In this document: piece after piece, positions 1-7,853 of the stretch | Layout: each line of letters begins with the position of its first letter | How positions within the stretch are numbered: the stretch's first letter is position 1 | NCBI RefSeq assembly: GCF_014203665.1 | Contig: NZ_JACHJN010000013.1 | Coordinates: 124,001 to 188,000 of the forward strand | Direction: 5' to 3' | Length of the DNA stretch: 64,000 nt | From: Saccharothrix tamanrassetensis | GTDB lineage: Bacteria; Actinomycetota; Actinomycetes; Mycobacteriales; Pseudonocardiaceae | Position numbers and translations under genes: made by a program | The notes under the pieces: model-generated | What the model was told of the DNA's origin: nothing | The model's input: only the letters and a program-made list of their open reading frames with translations | Databases searched by the model: none

Positions 1-989
1 TCCTCCAGCGTCGACCGGAACGCCTCCACCAGCTGGTGCGGCAGGTGCCGGACGAAGCCGACGGTGTCGGTCAGCGTGTAGGGCAAGCCGTCCGGGGTCT
101 GGCTGCGCCGGGTGGTCGGGTCCAGGGTGGCGAACAGCGCGTCCTCCACCAGCACACCCGCCCCGGTCAGGGCGTTGAGCAGGCTGGACTTGCCCGCGTT
201 GGTGTAGCCGGCGATGGCCACGTTGGGCACCGCGTTGGCGATCCGCGCGCCGCGCTTGGTGTCCCGGATGACGCTCATCGCGGCGATCTGCCTGCGCAGC
301 TTCGAGATCCGGGCGCGGATGCGCCGGCGGTCGGTCTCCAGCTTCGTCTCACCGGGACCGCGCAGACCGACGCCGCCGTTGCCGCCGCCGGCCCGGCCAC
401 CGGCCTGCCGGGACAGCGACTCGCCCCAGCCGCGCAGGCGCGGCAGCAGGTACTGCAGCTGGGCCAGCTCCACCTGCGCCTTGCCCTCCTTGGAGGACGC
501 GTGCTGGGCGAAGATGTCCAGGATCAGCGCGGTCCGGTCGACCACCTTGACCTTGAGCTTCTCCTCCAGCTGCCGCAGCTGGCCGGGGGAGAGCTCGCCG
601 TCGCAGATCACCGTGTCCGCGCCGGTCGAGATCACGATGTCGCGCAGTTCGGTGACCTTGCCGGAGCCGATGTAGGTGGCCGGGTCGGGCCGGTCGCGCC
701 GCTGCACGAGGCCTTCGAGCACCTCGGAGCCCGCGGTCTCGGCCAGCAGCGCCAGTTCGGCGAGGGACGCTTCGGAATCGGCGGCGGTCCCTTCGGTCCA
801 CACGCCGACCAGCACGACGCGCTCCAGGCGGAGCTGCCGGTACTCGACCTCGGTGACGTCCTCCAGCTCGGTGGACAGTCCCGCCACGCGGCGCAGCGCG
901 GCGCGCTCGGCGAGGGCCAGCTCGCCGGTGGACAGCTCGTCGTCCAGGTCGAGCGGATCGTTGGTGTTGTTCTGCGTGTTTTCCGTCAT
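1..989 (-). CDS. hflX: GTPase HflX (3' end beyond window)
   Basis: Ribosome-associated GTPase that splits or rescues stalled ribosomes. 329 codons are visible from the ATG at 989; the gene runs off the left edge. Seen: an N-terminal HflX domain, a glycine-rich linker near residues 197-207, GPGETKLETDRR at 211-222, the P-loop GYTNAGKS at 261-268, the G2 region DPTTR near 290, and the G3 motif DTVGF at 308-312. The G4 motif lies outside the window. In mycobacteria hflX (Rv2725c) sits directly beside dapF (Rv2726c); here three genes and a gene scrap separate them. Identity is firm. Confidence 0.96.
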   Translation of the reverse strand, partial: MTENTQNNTNDPLDLDDELSTGELALAERAALRRVAGLSTELEDVTEVEYRQLRLERVVLVGVWTEGTAADSEASLAELALLAETAGSEVLEGLVQRRDRPDPATYIGSGKVTELRDIVISTGADTVICDGELSPGQLRQLEEKLKVKVVDRTALILDIFAQHASSKEGKAQVELAQLQYLLPRLRGWGESLSRQAGGRAGGGNGGVGLRGPGETKLETDRRRIRARISKLRRQIAAMSVIRDTKRGARIANAVPNVAIAGYTNAGKSSLLNALTGAGVLVEDALFATLDPTTRRSQTPDGLPYTLTDTVGFVRHLPHQLVEAFRSTLE

Positions 990-1031
990 TTGCCCTTCAT
1001 CGTCGCACGTCCGGACGCCGGAGCCGAGTGG

Positions 1032-1526
1032 TTAACCGCCCGGGTACACCGCCAGGTAGATCGCCACGCGTTCGCCTTCCGGGTCGTCCGGCGTGGCTTC
1101 CAGCTCATCGAACAACGAACGGAGGCGCCGTTTTAGTTCCGCCGGGTTCACCCGGACGATGAGCCGGGTCTGGTCGAGCTGCCCCGGTTCGAGCTCGCCC
1201 GCCTCCGCCAGGTACGCCTCGATCATCGCCTCGCCGGTCTCCCGCGCCAGCGGGCCGCGACCGCCGGCGAGCTTCCAGGACAGGCCGGTGGACCGGTAGG
1301 GGATCTCCCGCGCGCCCCGGTTGCCGGTGCGGGCCGGCTGGGCCTCCAGGAAGCCCGTCGCGACGAGCTTGCGCACGTGGTGCAGCGTGGTCGCGGGGTC
1401 TTTGCCGAGCCGTTCGGCGAGTTCCTTGTTGGTCAGCGCGCGGTCGTGGGTGAGCCGGATGATGCGCAGCCGCACGGCGGAGGCCAGTGCGGCGGCTTCG
1501 GCCTCGGTGGCCGGGCGACGGTGCAT
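1032..1526 (-). CDS. ArsR-type winged-helix transcriptional regulator
   Basis: A 164-residue DNA-binding regulator. Residues 10-60 form a winged helix-turn-helix with the recognition region KELAERLGKDPATTLHHVRKL, typical of the ArsR/HTH_20 group that represses adjacent transporters. The remaining part resembles the variable effector or dimer half of such proteins; no cysteine metal site is visible, so a metal-sensing role is not supported. It is transcribed divergently from an MFS pump across 55 bp containing a near-perfect inverted repeat (1538-1563). Inference: it represses itself and the pump. The ligand cannot be read from sequence. Confidence 0.85.
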   Translation of the reverse strand: MHRRPATEAEAAALASAVRLRIIRLTHDRALTNKELAERLGKDPATTLHHVRKLVATGFLEAQPARTGNRGAREIPYRSTGLSWKLAGGRGPLARETGEAMIEAYLAEAGELEPGQLDQTRLIVRVNPAELKRRLRSLFDELEATPDDPEGERVAIYLAVYPGG

Positions 1527-1537
1527 GGGTCCAGAGT

Positions 1538-1563
1538 AAGTGATTGACAGTTTCCAATCGCTT
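1538..1563. promoter_or_regulatory. Inverted-repeat operator between ArsR-type regulator and MFS gene
   Basis: AAGTGATTG (1538-1546) and CAATCGCTT (1555-1563) are complementary at 8 of 9 positions with an 8-bp spacer. The dyad fills most of the 55-bp divergent gap, which is where a winged-helix repressor would block both promoters. Seen directly; the assignment to the adjacent regulator is inference. Confidence 0.7.
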
Positions 1564-1581
1564 CGGTGAGACTCCCCGACC

Positions 1582-2799
1582 GTGTCCCTCTGGTCTCACC
1601 GTGACTTCCGCCTGCTGTGGGTGGGCGACACCATCAGCCAGTTCGGCTCCACCATCGGTCGGACCGTGCTGCCCCTGCTCGCCGCCGGCACCCTGGCGGC
1701 CACCCCGTTCCAGATGGGGCTGCTGACCGCGGCGAACACGGCCGCGTTCCTGCTCATCGGCCTGCCCGCCGGGGTGTGGGTGGACCGGCTGCGCCGCCGC
1801 CCGGTGATGCTGACCGCCGACTTCGTGCGCGCCGCCCTGATGCTGTCCATCCCGGTGGCGTGGTGGCTGGGCACGCTGACGTTCGCGCACCTGGTCGTGG
1901 TCGCCCTGCTGGTCGGCGCGGCCACCGTCATGTTCGACATCGCCTACCAGTCGTACCTGCCCGCCCTGGTCGGCCGGGACCAGCTGGTGGAGGGCAACTC
2001 GAAGCTCACCGCGAGCCAGTCCGTCGCCGAGGTGTCCGGACCGGCGGCGGCCGGCGGCATCGCGCAGGCGGTGGGCGCGGCCAACGGCATCCTCGCCACC
2101 GGCGTCGGCTACCTGGCCTCGGCGCTGTTCCTGCTGCGCATCCGCACCGAGGAGCCGCCGCCGCGCGCGGCGGACAAGCCGGGGCTGGTGTCGGAGATCG
2201 CCGAGGGCCTGCGGTTCGTGTTCGGCAACCGGTCGCTGCGGGCGATCGTCGGGACCACCGGGACGGCGAACTTCTTCGACGGTGTCGGGCTGGCCGTGCT
2301 GGTGCTGTTCCTGGCCCGCGACCTGGAGCTGTCCGACGGCGTGATCGGGCTGCTGTTGAGCTCGGCGGGCGCGGGCGGGGTGGTCGGCGCGCTGACCGCG
2401 AACCGGTGGAACAACCGGTTCGGGCAGATCCGGGTGATCTGGCTGTCCATGCTGGTCACCCAGCCGTTCGGGCTGCTCCTGCCGCTGGCGCAGGCGGACT
2501 GGCGACTGGTGTTCGTGGTGGTCGGCGAGCTGGTGCTGGCCTACGGGGCGATCGTCTACAACATCGCGCAGGTCAGCTACCGGCAGGCGATCTGCCCGGA
2601 CCACCTGCTGGGCCGGATGAACGCCTCGATCCGGTTCGTGGTGTGGGGCGCGCTGCCGCTGGGCGGCCTGGTGGGCGGGCTGCTGGGCTCGGAGGTGGGC
2701 ATCCTGGCAACGCTGTGGGTGGCCGCCGCAGGACGTGCGCTGTCCTTCGTCTGGGTGGTGTTCTCACCGCTGCGGACCCCCGATGCCGTCTCCGCGTGA
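1582..2799 (+). CDS. MFS transporter (drug-efflux type)
   Basis: A 405-residue major facilitator protein with about 12 hydrophobic segments, starting DFRLLWVGDTISQFGS, the usual opening of the DHA3/EntS-like efflux group. A basic loop (WVDRLRRRPVMLTAD) follows TM2, matching the MFS signature between TM2 and TM3. The start is GTG at 1582, placed just past the operator dyad. It is probably a proton-driven exporter of an amphiphilic or toxic compound controlled by the divergent ArsR-type regulator. Substrate unknown. Its last codons overlap the start of a truncated second MFS reading frame (2783-2869). Confidence 0.88.
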   Translation: MSLWSHRDFRLLWVGDTISQFGSTIGRTVLPLLAAGTLAATPFQMGLLTAANTAAFLLIGLPAGVWVDRLRRRPVMLTADFVRAALMLSIPVAWWLGTLTFAHLVVVALLVGAATVMFDIAYQSYLPALVGRDQLVEGNSKLTASQSVAEVSGPAAAGGIAQAVGAANGILATGVGYLASALFLLRIRTEEPPPRAADKPGLVSEIAEGLRFVFGNRSLRAIVGTTGTANFFDGVGLAVLVLFLARDLELSDGVIGLLLSSAGAGGVVGALTANRWNNRFGQIRVIWLSMLVTQPFGLLLPLAQADWRLVFVVVGELVLAYGAIVYNIAQVSYRQAICPDHLLGRMNASIRFVVWGALPLGGLVGGLLGSEVGILATLWVAAAGRALSFVWVVFSPLRTPDAVSA

Positions 2800-2869
2800 C
2801 TTCCGGCTGTTCCGGGGCAGCGACGCCGTCAACCAGTTCGGCAGCGCGGTGTCGTCGGTAGGTGCCTGA
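2783..2869 (+). pseudogene. N-terminal scrap of a second MFS gene
   Basis: In the +2 frame, overlapping the end of the preceding transporter, an ATG at 2783 opens 28 codons that read DFRLFRGSDAVNQFGSAVSS and then stop at 2867-2869. This matches the first residues of the upstream MFS protein (DFRLLWVGDTISQFGSTIG) and of related exporters. Only the N-terminal cap remains; no transmembrane body follows. I read it as the residue of a tandem MFS duplicate deleted after its first 28 codons. Confidence 0.65.
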
Positions 2870-2941
2870 TTCGAGGATGGGTGTCGGCGTCACCACTGCG
2901 GGCGATGCGGGACCTTCCGGTGATCACTAGCGTCGACGGCC

Positions 2942-3814
2942 ATGGCTGACACCACCGTGCTGCGCGAGGGCCTCCGGTTCGGCGAAGGGCCTCGGCACGG
3001 CCCCGACGGCAGGCTCTGGTACTCCGACTTCTACGACCACGAGGTGCGGGCGCTCGACCTGGACACCGGCGACGAGACCGTCGTCTGCACGGTGCCCGGA
3101 CAGCCGTCCGGCCTCGGGTGGTTGCCGGACGGGCGGCTGCTGGTGGTGTCCATGAAGGACCGCACGGTGCGCAGGCTGGAGGGCGACACGCTGGTCCTGC
3201 ACGCCGACCTGAGCGGCATCGCCACGTTCCACGCCAACGACATGCTGGTGGACGGCCGAGGTCGGGCCTACGTGGGCAACTTCGGGTTCGACCTGCACGG
3301 GGCGATCGCGGCGGGCGGCGAGGCGTCGATGCTGGAGCCCGGCTGGGTGGCTCCGGGCACGCCGCTGGCGCTGGTCCGGCCCGACGGGACCGTGTCGGAA
3401 GCCGCCGACGACCTGAAGTTTCCGAACGGGATGGGGTTCCTGCCCCACGAGGAGGGCGCGCCGAGGACGCTCGTCGTCGCGGAGACGCTCGCGTTCGGGC
3501 TCACCGCGTTCGACGTGGCCGAGGACGGCACGCTGTCCAACCGGCGCGTCTGGGCCCCGCTGAGGGAGCACTTCATCGCCCCGGACGGCATCGCGACGGA
3601 CGGCGAAGGCGGTGTCTGGGTCGCCCCGGCGCTCCAGCCGTACGCGTTCCGCGTGGTCGAGGGCGGGAAGATCACGCACAAGGTCGAGACCGGCCAGAAC
3701 TGCTTCGCGGTCGCGCTGGTCGGGGACCGGCTGGTCTGCTGCACCGCGCCCGTCTCGCAGCCCGAGGTGGTCGCCGTGGACCGGCTGGGCAGGCTGGAGG
3801 TGTTCCGCCTCTAG
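2942..3814 (+). CDS. SMP-30/gluconolactonase-family hydrolase
   Basis: A 290-residue six-bladed beta-propeller of the SMP-30/LRE family, whose members are Ca/Zn-dependent lactonases or esterases. Visible metal-site positions are the early Glu in FGEGPR (residues 13-18), the Asn in FHANDMLVDGRGRAYVGN, the Asn in KFPNGMGF and the Asp in APDGIATDGEGGVWVA. There is no signal peptide, so it is cytosolic. Its 3' end overlaps the convergent dapF end by 4 bp. With the ArsR/MFS pair it forms the insert that separates hflX from dapF. The lactone substrate cannot be named. Confidence 0.85.
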   Translation: MADTTVLREGLRFGEGPRHGPDGRLWYSDFYDHEVRALDLDTGDETVVCTVPGQPSGLGWLPDGRLLVVSMKDRTVRRLEGDTLVLHADLSGIATFHANDMLVDGRGRAYVGNFGFDLHGAIAAGGEASMLEPGWVAPGTPLALVRPDGTVSEAADDLKFPNGMGFLPHEEGAPRTLVVAETLAFGLTAFDVAEDGTLSNRRVWAPLREHFIAPDGIATDGEGGVWVAPALQPYAFRVVEGGKITHKVETGQNCFAVALVGDRLVCCTAPVSQPEVVAVDRLGRLEVFRL

Positions 3815-4617
3815 AGGGCGTCCCACCAGGCCTGGTCGAGTTCGCCGCGGGCGAGCAGCACGGCCGGGCCGGAGAGGGTGGACGACTCCTCGTCGATCAC
3901 CACGGACACCTGCCCGCCGGGAACGTCCACAGTGGCCTTCCCGGTGTGCCGGCCGGTGCCGTGCAGCCAGGACGCGACGGCCGCGACGGTCCCGGTGCCG
4001 CACGAGCGGGTCTCCCCTATGCCGCGTTCGTGCACCCGCATCAGCAGCGCCCCGTCGTCCAGGACGTTGACGAACTCGACGTTCACGCCGTGCGGGAACA
4101 CCTCGCGGTCGTAGCCGGGCTGGTCGCGCAGGTCGAGCGCCGACACCGGGGTGGTGGTCACGCACGCCAGGTGCGGGTTGCCGACGTCCACGGCCACACC
4201 CGCGAACTCCACGCCGTGCAGCAGCGCGGTGGAGGCGCCGGTGACCAGCGCACGGCCCATGTCCACGGTCACGGTGCCGTCGTCGTGCGCCACGACCTCC
4301 CGCTGACCGGCCCGCGTGCCCACGGCGAACGGGCCGAGCGGCACCAGGTCCGCCTCCACCAGGTACCGGGCGAACACCCGCACGCCGTTGCCGCACATCT
4401 CGGCGATGGAGCCGTCGGCGTTGCGGTAGTCCATGAACCAGGGACCGAAGTCCGGCCGCACGACCCGCAGCACGCCGTCCGCGCCCAGCCCGCGCCGCCG
4501 GTCGCACAGCGCCCGGACGCGCGACTCGGTCAGGTCCAGCAGGCCGTCCGGGTCGGGCAGCACCACGAAGTCGTTCTCCGTGCCGTGACCCTTCAGAAAC
4601 TCGACTCCCACGCCCAC
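3811..4617 (-). CDS. dapF: Diaminopimelate epimerase
   Basis: Converts LL- to meso-diaminopimelate for lysine and peptidoglycan synthesis; cofactor-independent with two catalytic cysteines. Both are visible: Cys75 in AEMCGNGVR and Cys206 in GETRSCGTGT. The substrate-binding N-terminus GHGTENDFVVL is also present, and 268 residues is a normal length. The written start gives MGVGVEF; a start three codons later would also fit the family. The gene follows miaA by 4 bp, so the two are probably one transcript with the upstream 5535-6215 gene. Confidence 0.96.
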   Translation of the reverse strand: MGVGVEFLKGHGTENDFVVLPDPDGLLDLTESRVRALCDRRRGLGADGVLRVVRPDFGPWFMDYRNADGSIAEMCGNGVRVFARYLVEADLVPLGPFAVGTRAGQREVVAHDDGTVTVDMGRALVTGASTALLHGVEFAGVAVDVGNPHLACVTTTPVSALDLRDQPGYDREVFPHGVNVEFVNVLDDGALLMRVHERGIGETRSCGTGTVAAVASWLHGTGRHTGKATVDVPGGQVSVVIDEESSTLSGPAVLLARGELDQAWWDAL

Positions 4618-4621
4618 CAGG

Positions 4622-5530
4622 CTACTTCGCGATTAGTTCGAGCACGTCGTCGACCAGCCGTTCGGAGCCGGCGTCGAACCAGGTGACCCGCCGGTCGCGG
4701 CGGAACCAGGACCGCTGCCTGCGCACGAACCGCCGGGTGGCCTGCGCCGTCTCCGCCGCGGCGGTCTCCAGGTCGTACTCGCCGTCGAACGCCGCGAGCA
4801 CCTGCTGGTACCCCAGCGCCCGCGACGCGGTGCGCCCTTCGCGCAGGCCACGGGCCTCCAGCGCGCGCACCTCGGCCACCAGGCCGGCCTCGAACATCCG
4901 GTCCACCCGCCGGTCGACCCGCTCGTCCAGTTCGGACACCTCGCGGTCCAGCCCCACCAGCACGGTGTCGTAGCGGGCCGGGCCGGGTTTGGGCAGGGTC
5001 GCCGAGAACGGCTGCCCGGTGAGCTCGATGACCTCCAGCGCCCGGACCACCCGCCGCCCGTTGGACGGCAGGATCGCCAGCCCGGCGGCCGGGTCGAGCT
5101 GCGCCAGCCGGGCGTGCAGCACCTCGGCCCCGAAGACCGCCAGCTCGCCTTCCAGCTGGGCCCGGACCTTGTCGTCGGAGGCGGGGAACATCAGGTCGTC
5201 CAGCACGGCCTGCACGTACAGGCCGGACCCGCCGACCAGGACCGGCACCCGCCCGGCGGCCCGCACCGACTCCACCGCGGCGCGGGCTTCGCGCTGGTAG
5301 ACGGCCACCGAGGCGGTCTCGACCACGTCCAGCACGTCGAGCAGGTGGTGCGGCACGCCCTGCCGCTCCGACGGGCTCATCTTGGCGGTGCCGATGTCCA
5401 TGCCCCGGTACAGCTGCATCGAGTCGGCGTTGACCACCTCGCCGCCCAGTTCCACGGCGAGCCGCACGGCGAGGTCGGACTTGCCGGTGGCGGTGGGGCC
5501 GACGACGGCGATCGGGACTGGGGCGTTCAC
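4622..5530 (-). CDS. miaA: tRNA dimethylallyltransferase
   Basis: Transfers a dimethylallyl group to A37 of tRNAs reading UNN codons, the first step before MiaB methylthiolation. Seen: P-loop GPTATGKS at residues 11-18, the conserved DSMQLYRGMDIGTAK at 36-50, and the family segment near GGSGLYVQAVL. The length, 302 residues, is typical. It lies 4 bp after the upstream gene and 4 bp before dapF. miaB lies on the same strand about 3.3 kb upstream, so both enzymes of the i6A/ms2i6A pathway are in this locus. Confidence 0.96.
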   Translation of the reverse strand: MNAPVPIAVVGPTATGKSDLAVRLAVELGGEVVNADSMQLYRGMDIGTAKMSPSERQGVPHHLLDVLDVVETASVAVYQREARAAVESVRAAGRVPVLVGGSGLYVQAVLDDLMFPASDDKVRAQLEGELAVFGAEVLHARLAQLDPAAGLAILPSNGRRVVRALEVIELTGQPFSATLPKPGPARYDTVLVGLDREVSELDERVDRRVDRMFEAGLVAEVRALEARGLREGRTASRALGYQQVLAAFDGEYDLETAAAETAQATRRFVRRQRSWFRRDRRVTWFDAGSERLVDDVLELIAK

Positions 5531-5534
5531 GCGC

Positions 5535-6215
5535 TCAAGCCTCCCAGACGGCCACGTGGTACCCGACGCCGTACGGCGCGAGGAACTCCGACCGGCTGCA
5601 CCGCCACGGGCCGGGCACGCCCGCCAGCACCTGCCACGCGGCCCGCCCCTGCGCGCCCAGCTCGTCCGCCAGCGCCGGGTCCAGGCCTTTCAGCGACTCC
5701 ACGTCGGCGGTGGCCAGCGCTTTGCGCACGTCCTCGTCGAACGTCGCGGCGCGGTCGTCCGGCCGCCCCACGGCCTGCTCGCCGTGCCGGTGGGAGCCGT
5801 CGCCGAGCACGAGGAGCGCCCGTCCGGCCAACCGTGACCCGAATGAGATGCACTCCGCTGCTGGCAGGTCCGGTGGCACCAGGTGGACGCGCACGCTGCG
5901 TGCTCCGGCGTGCTCGCGCAGCCACCCGGCGACCAGGGCGGGCAGCGGCAGGTGGGGCTCCACAGAGGACGGCCGGTCGGAGAGCGAGACGGGCACGTCG
6001 ACGCCGAAGCCCCGGAACGTGCCGGAAGCGTCCGCCAGGGTGCGGGGCCCGGAGGGGTCGACCGCGACGGCGGTCCAGTCCGGGTCGTGCGCGGCCAGAT
6101 CCCGTGCTGCGGCAAGGCACGCGGCCCGCACTGGTGCGGTCTCGGCGACCGCCCCGCCGACCAGTTCGGGGACGAGCAGCGGGGGGTGCGGCACCACGGC
6201 GACACGCGAGATCAT
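5535..6215 (-). CDS. Class III extradiol dioxygenase-like protein (Rv2728c-type)
   Basis: A 226-residue conserved actinobacterial protein found between miaA and the DUF349 gene in mycobacteria as well. The opening RVAVVPHPPLLVPELVGG and the later LVLGDGSHRHGE resemble class III extradiol dioxygenase subunit B folds, with His residues that could bind metal. No partner subunit is nearby, and an aromatic-ring cleavage role is unproven. It begins the miaA-dapF transcription unit (4-bp gap). The call rests on fold-level similarity and synteny, so the function is open. Confidence 0.7.
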   Translation of the reverse strand: MISRVAVVPHPPLLVPELVGGAVAETAPVRAACLAAARDLAAHDPDWTAVAVDPSGPRTLADASGTFRGFGVDVPVSLSDRPSSVEPHLPLPALVAGWLREHAGARSVRVHLVPPDLPAAECISFGSRLAGRALLVLGDGSHRHGEQAVGRPDDRAATFDEDVRKALATADVESLKGLDPALADELGAQGRAAWQVLAGVPGPWRCSRSEFLAPYGVGYHVAVWEA

Positions 6216-6283
6216 GGCAACCGACGTTACTCATCGGCCACCACCGGTACCGATGTGAGGCTTGACCTGTTTGAATGCGCGCG

Positions 6284-6400
6284 GGGTACTGGGGACTGAC
6301 GAGGAGTCCGCGAAGCCTGCTTGCAGGGTCGAGCGGACGCCCCAGGTACTCGGGTGCTGGGCCCCGCCATCGGCGGGGCGCCCGTGGTCGGCACGGGCAC
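6284..6400 (+). ncRNA. Multi-stem structured leader upstream of the DUF349 gene
   Basis: Three consecutive stem structures lie before the start codon at 6433. First, an extended stem 6284-6294 pairs with 6340-6351 (one bulged G at 6346); inside it GTCCGC (6306-6311) pairs with GCGGAC (6333-6338) and CCTG/CAGG closes a tip at 6316-6327. Second, GCCCCGCC (6361-6368) pairs with GGCGGGGC (6372-6379). Third, GCCCGTG (6380-6386) pairs with CACGGGC (6392-6398). A GAGGAGG ribosome site follows. A -35-like TTGACC is at 6262. I do not recognise the fold as a known riboswitch class. Confidence 0.5.
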
Positions 6401-6432
6401 CACGAAGTGGGCAGGCGAGGAGGAAGCCGGCG

Positions 6433-7755
6433 ATGACGGAGCACGAGACGACACCGGAAGCCACTGGCGACAGTGGCACGGGGGCGGTGGTCGAGCAGAC
6501 GCGGACGGAAAGCACGCCTCCGCCGGTCCCCGTGGCGTCGGACCACCCTGACCGCTGGGGGCGCGTGGACGCGGACGGCACCGTCTACGTCAAGACGGCC
6601 GACGGCGAGCGGGTCGTCGGTTCCTGGCAGGCGGGCGAGCCCGCCGAGGGTCTGGCGCACTTCGCGCGCCGGTTCGACGACATCCGCACCGAGGTCGAGC
6701 TGCTGGTGACCCGGCTTTCGTCCGGCGCGGGTGACCCGAAGCATGCGCTGACCAGTGCGAAGCACGTGCAGGAGAGCCTGGCGGACGCGGCCGTGGTGGG
6801 CGACCTGGCGGCGCTGGCGGCGCGGGTCGAGCACGTGCTGGCCAAGGCCGAGGAGGGCCTGGAGGCGGCGAAGGCGGCCAAGGACGAGGCGCGGGCCCAG
6901 GCCAGTGCCCGCAAGCTCGAACTGGTGGAGGAGGCCGAGGTCCTGGCCAACGAGTCCACCCAGTGGAAGGCGGCGGGTGACCGGCTGCGGACCATCCTGG
7001 ACGAGTGGAAGACCATCCGCGGCGTCGACCGGAAGACCGACGAGCAGCTGTGGCGGAGGTTCTCCAAGGCCCGGGACGCGTTCAACCGCAGGCGCGGCTC
7101 GCACTTCGCCGACCTGGACCGCCAGCGCGGGGTCGCCAAGACGCGCAAGCAGGAGCTGGTGGAGGAGGCCGAGAAGCTCATCGAGTCCGACGACTGGGGC
7201 CCGACCGCCGGCCGGTACAAGGAACTGATGGTCGAGTGGAAGGCCGCCGGCCGTGCTCCGAAGGAGGCCGACGACGCGCTCTGGCAGCGCTTCCGGGCCG
7301 CCCAGGACGCCTTCTTCGCCAAGCGCTCCGAGGCCTTCTCGGAACGCGACGCGGAGTTCGCGGCCAACGCCAAGCTCAAGGAAGAACTGCTGACCGAGGC
7401 CGAGCACATCGACCCGTCCCACGACCTGGAGGCCGCGCGGCAGCAGCTGTACAAGATCCAGGAGCGCTGGGACGCGATCGGCAAGGTGCCCCGCGAGCGG
7501 GTCCGTGAACTGGAGGGCAAGCTCCGGGCCATCGAGGAGCGGGTGCGCGGCGCGGTGGACGCCCAATGGCGCCGTTCCGACCCCGAGGCGGAGGCGCGCG
7601 TGGCCCAGTTCCGGGAACGCGTCGAGCAGTTCGAGGCCCAGGCGGCCAAGGCCCGCTCGGCAGGCGACAAGCGCCGTGCCGAACAGGCCGAAGCCCAGGC
7701 CAAGCAATGGCGCGAATGGCTGGCCGCCGCAGAACAGGCCGTAGCCTCCCGCTGA
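6433..7755 (+). CDS. DUF349 domain protein
   Basis: A 440-residue, strongly charged, mostly alpha-helical protein with three DUF349 repeats (roughly residues 150-225, 235-305 and 310-380), each with the W/F pattern seen in WKTIRGVDRKTDEQLWRRF and WKAAGRAPKEADDALWQRF. The C-terminus is coiled-coil rich in E, A, Q and R. The first 40 residues are acidic and probably disordered. I chose ATG 6433 because GAGGAGG lies 8-14 bp upstream; a longer frame would run through the structured leader. It is the syntenic counterpart of mycobacterial Rv2731. Molecular function is unknown; no catalytic motif is seen. Confidence 0.88.
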   Translation: MTEHETTPEATGDSGTGAVVEQTRTESTPPPVPVASDHPDRWGRVDADGTVYVKTADGERVVGSWQAGEPAEGLAHFARRFDDIRTEVELLVTRLSSGAGDPKHALTSAKHVQESLADAAVVGDLAALAARVEHVLAKAEEGLEAAKAAKDEARAQASARKLELVEEAEVLANESTQWKAAGDRLRTILDEWKTIRGVDRKTDEQLWRRFSKARDAFNRRRGSHFADLDRQRGVAKTRKQELVEEAEKLIESDDWGPTAGRYKELMVEWKAAGRAPKEADDALWQRFRAAQDAFFAKRSEAFSERDAEFAANAKLKEELLTEAEHIDPSHDLEAARQQLYKIQERWDAIGKVPRERVRELEGKLRAIEERVRGAVDAQWRRSDPEAEARVAQFRERVEQFEAQAAKARSAGDKRRAEQAEAQAKQWREWLAAAEQAVASR

Positions 7756-7766
7756 CAGGCCGAGCA

Positions 7767-7813
7767 AAAGGCCGGGCTGCCTTTCACACGCGAAAGGCAG
7801 CCCGGCCTTTCGC
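7767..7813. terminator. Strong hairpin terminator after the DUF349 gene
   Basis: A perfect 19-bp stem: 7767-7785 pairs with 7792-7810 around a 6-nt loop. The arms begin AAAGGCC and end GGCCTTT, so the same structure serves both strands. It closes the DUF349 transcript. Confidence 0.85.
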
Positions 7814-7853
7814 CTTCCCGCGCACGGAAGCCCGCCCAACTTTCCCGCGCTGT

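Noticed and set aside
2927..4507. Long open frames antisense to the SMP-30 and dapF genes
   Set aside because: High GC in third positions produces long mirror frames across the window; the real genes explain these and the antisense frames carry no domain.
6298..6314. Hammerhead-like CTGACGAG followed by GAAG in the DUF349 leader
   Set aside because: The core needs CUGANGA, a stem II and GAAA with a third stem; here there is no stem II and GAAG is not GAAA. The nested stems explain the region better.
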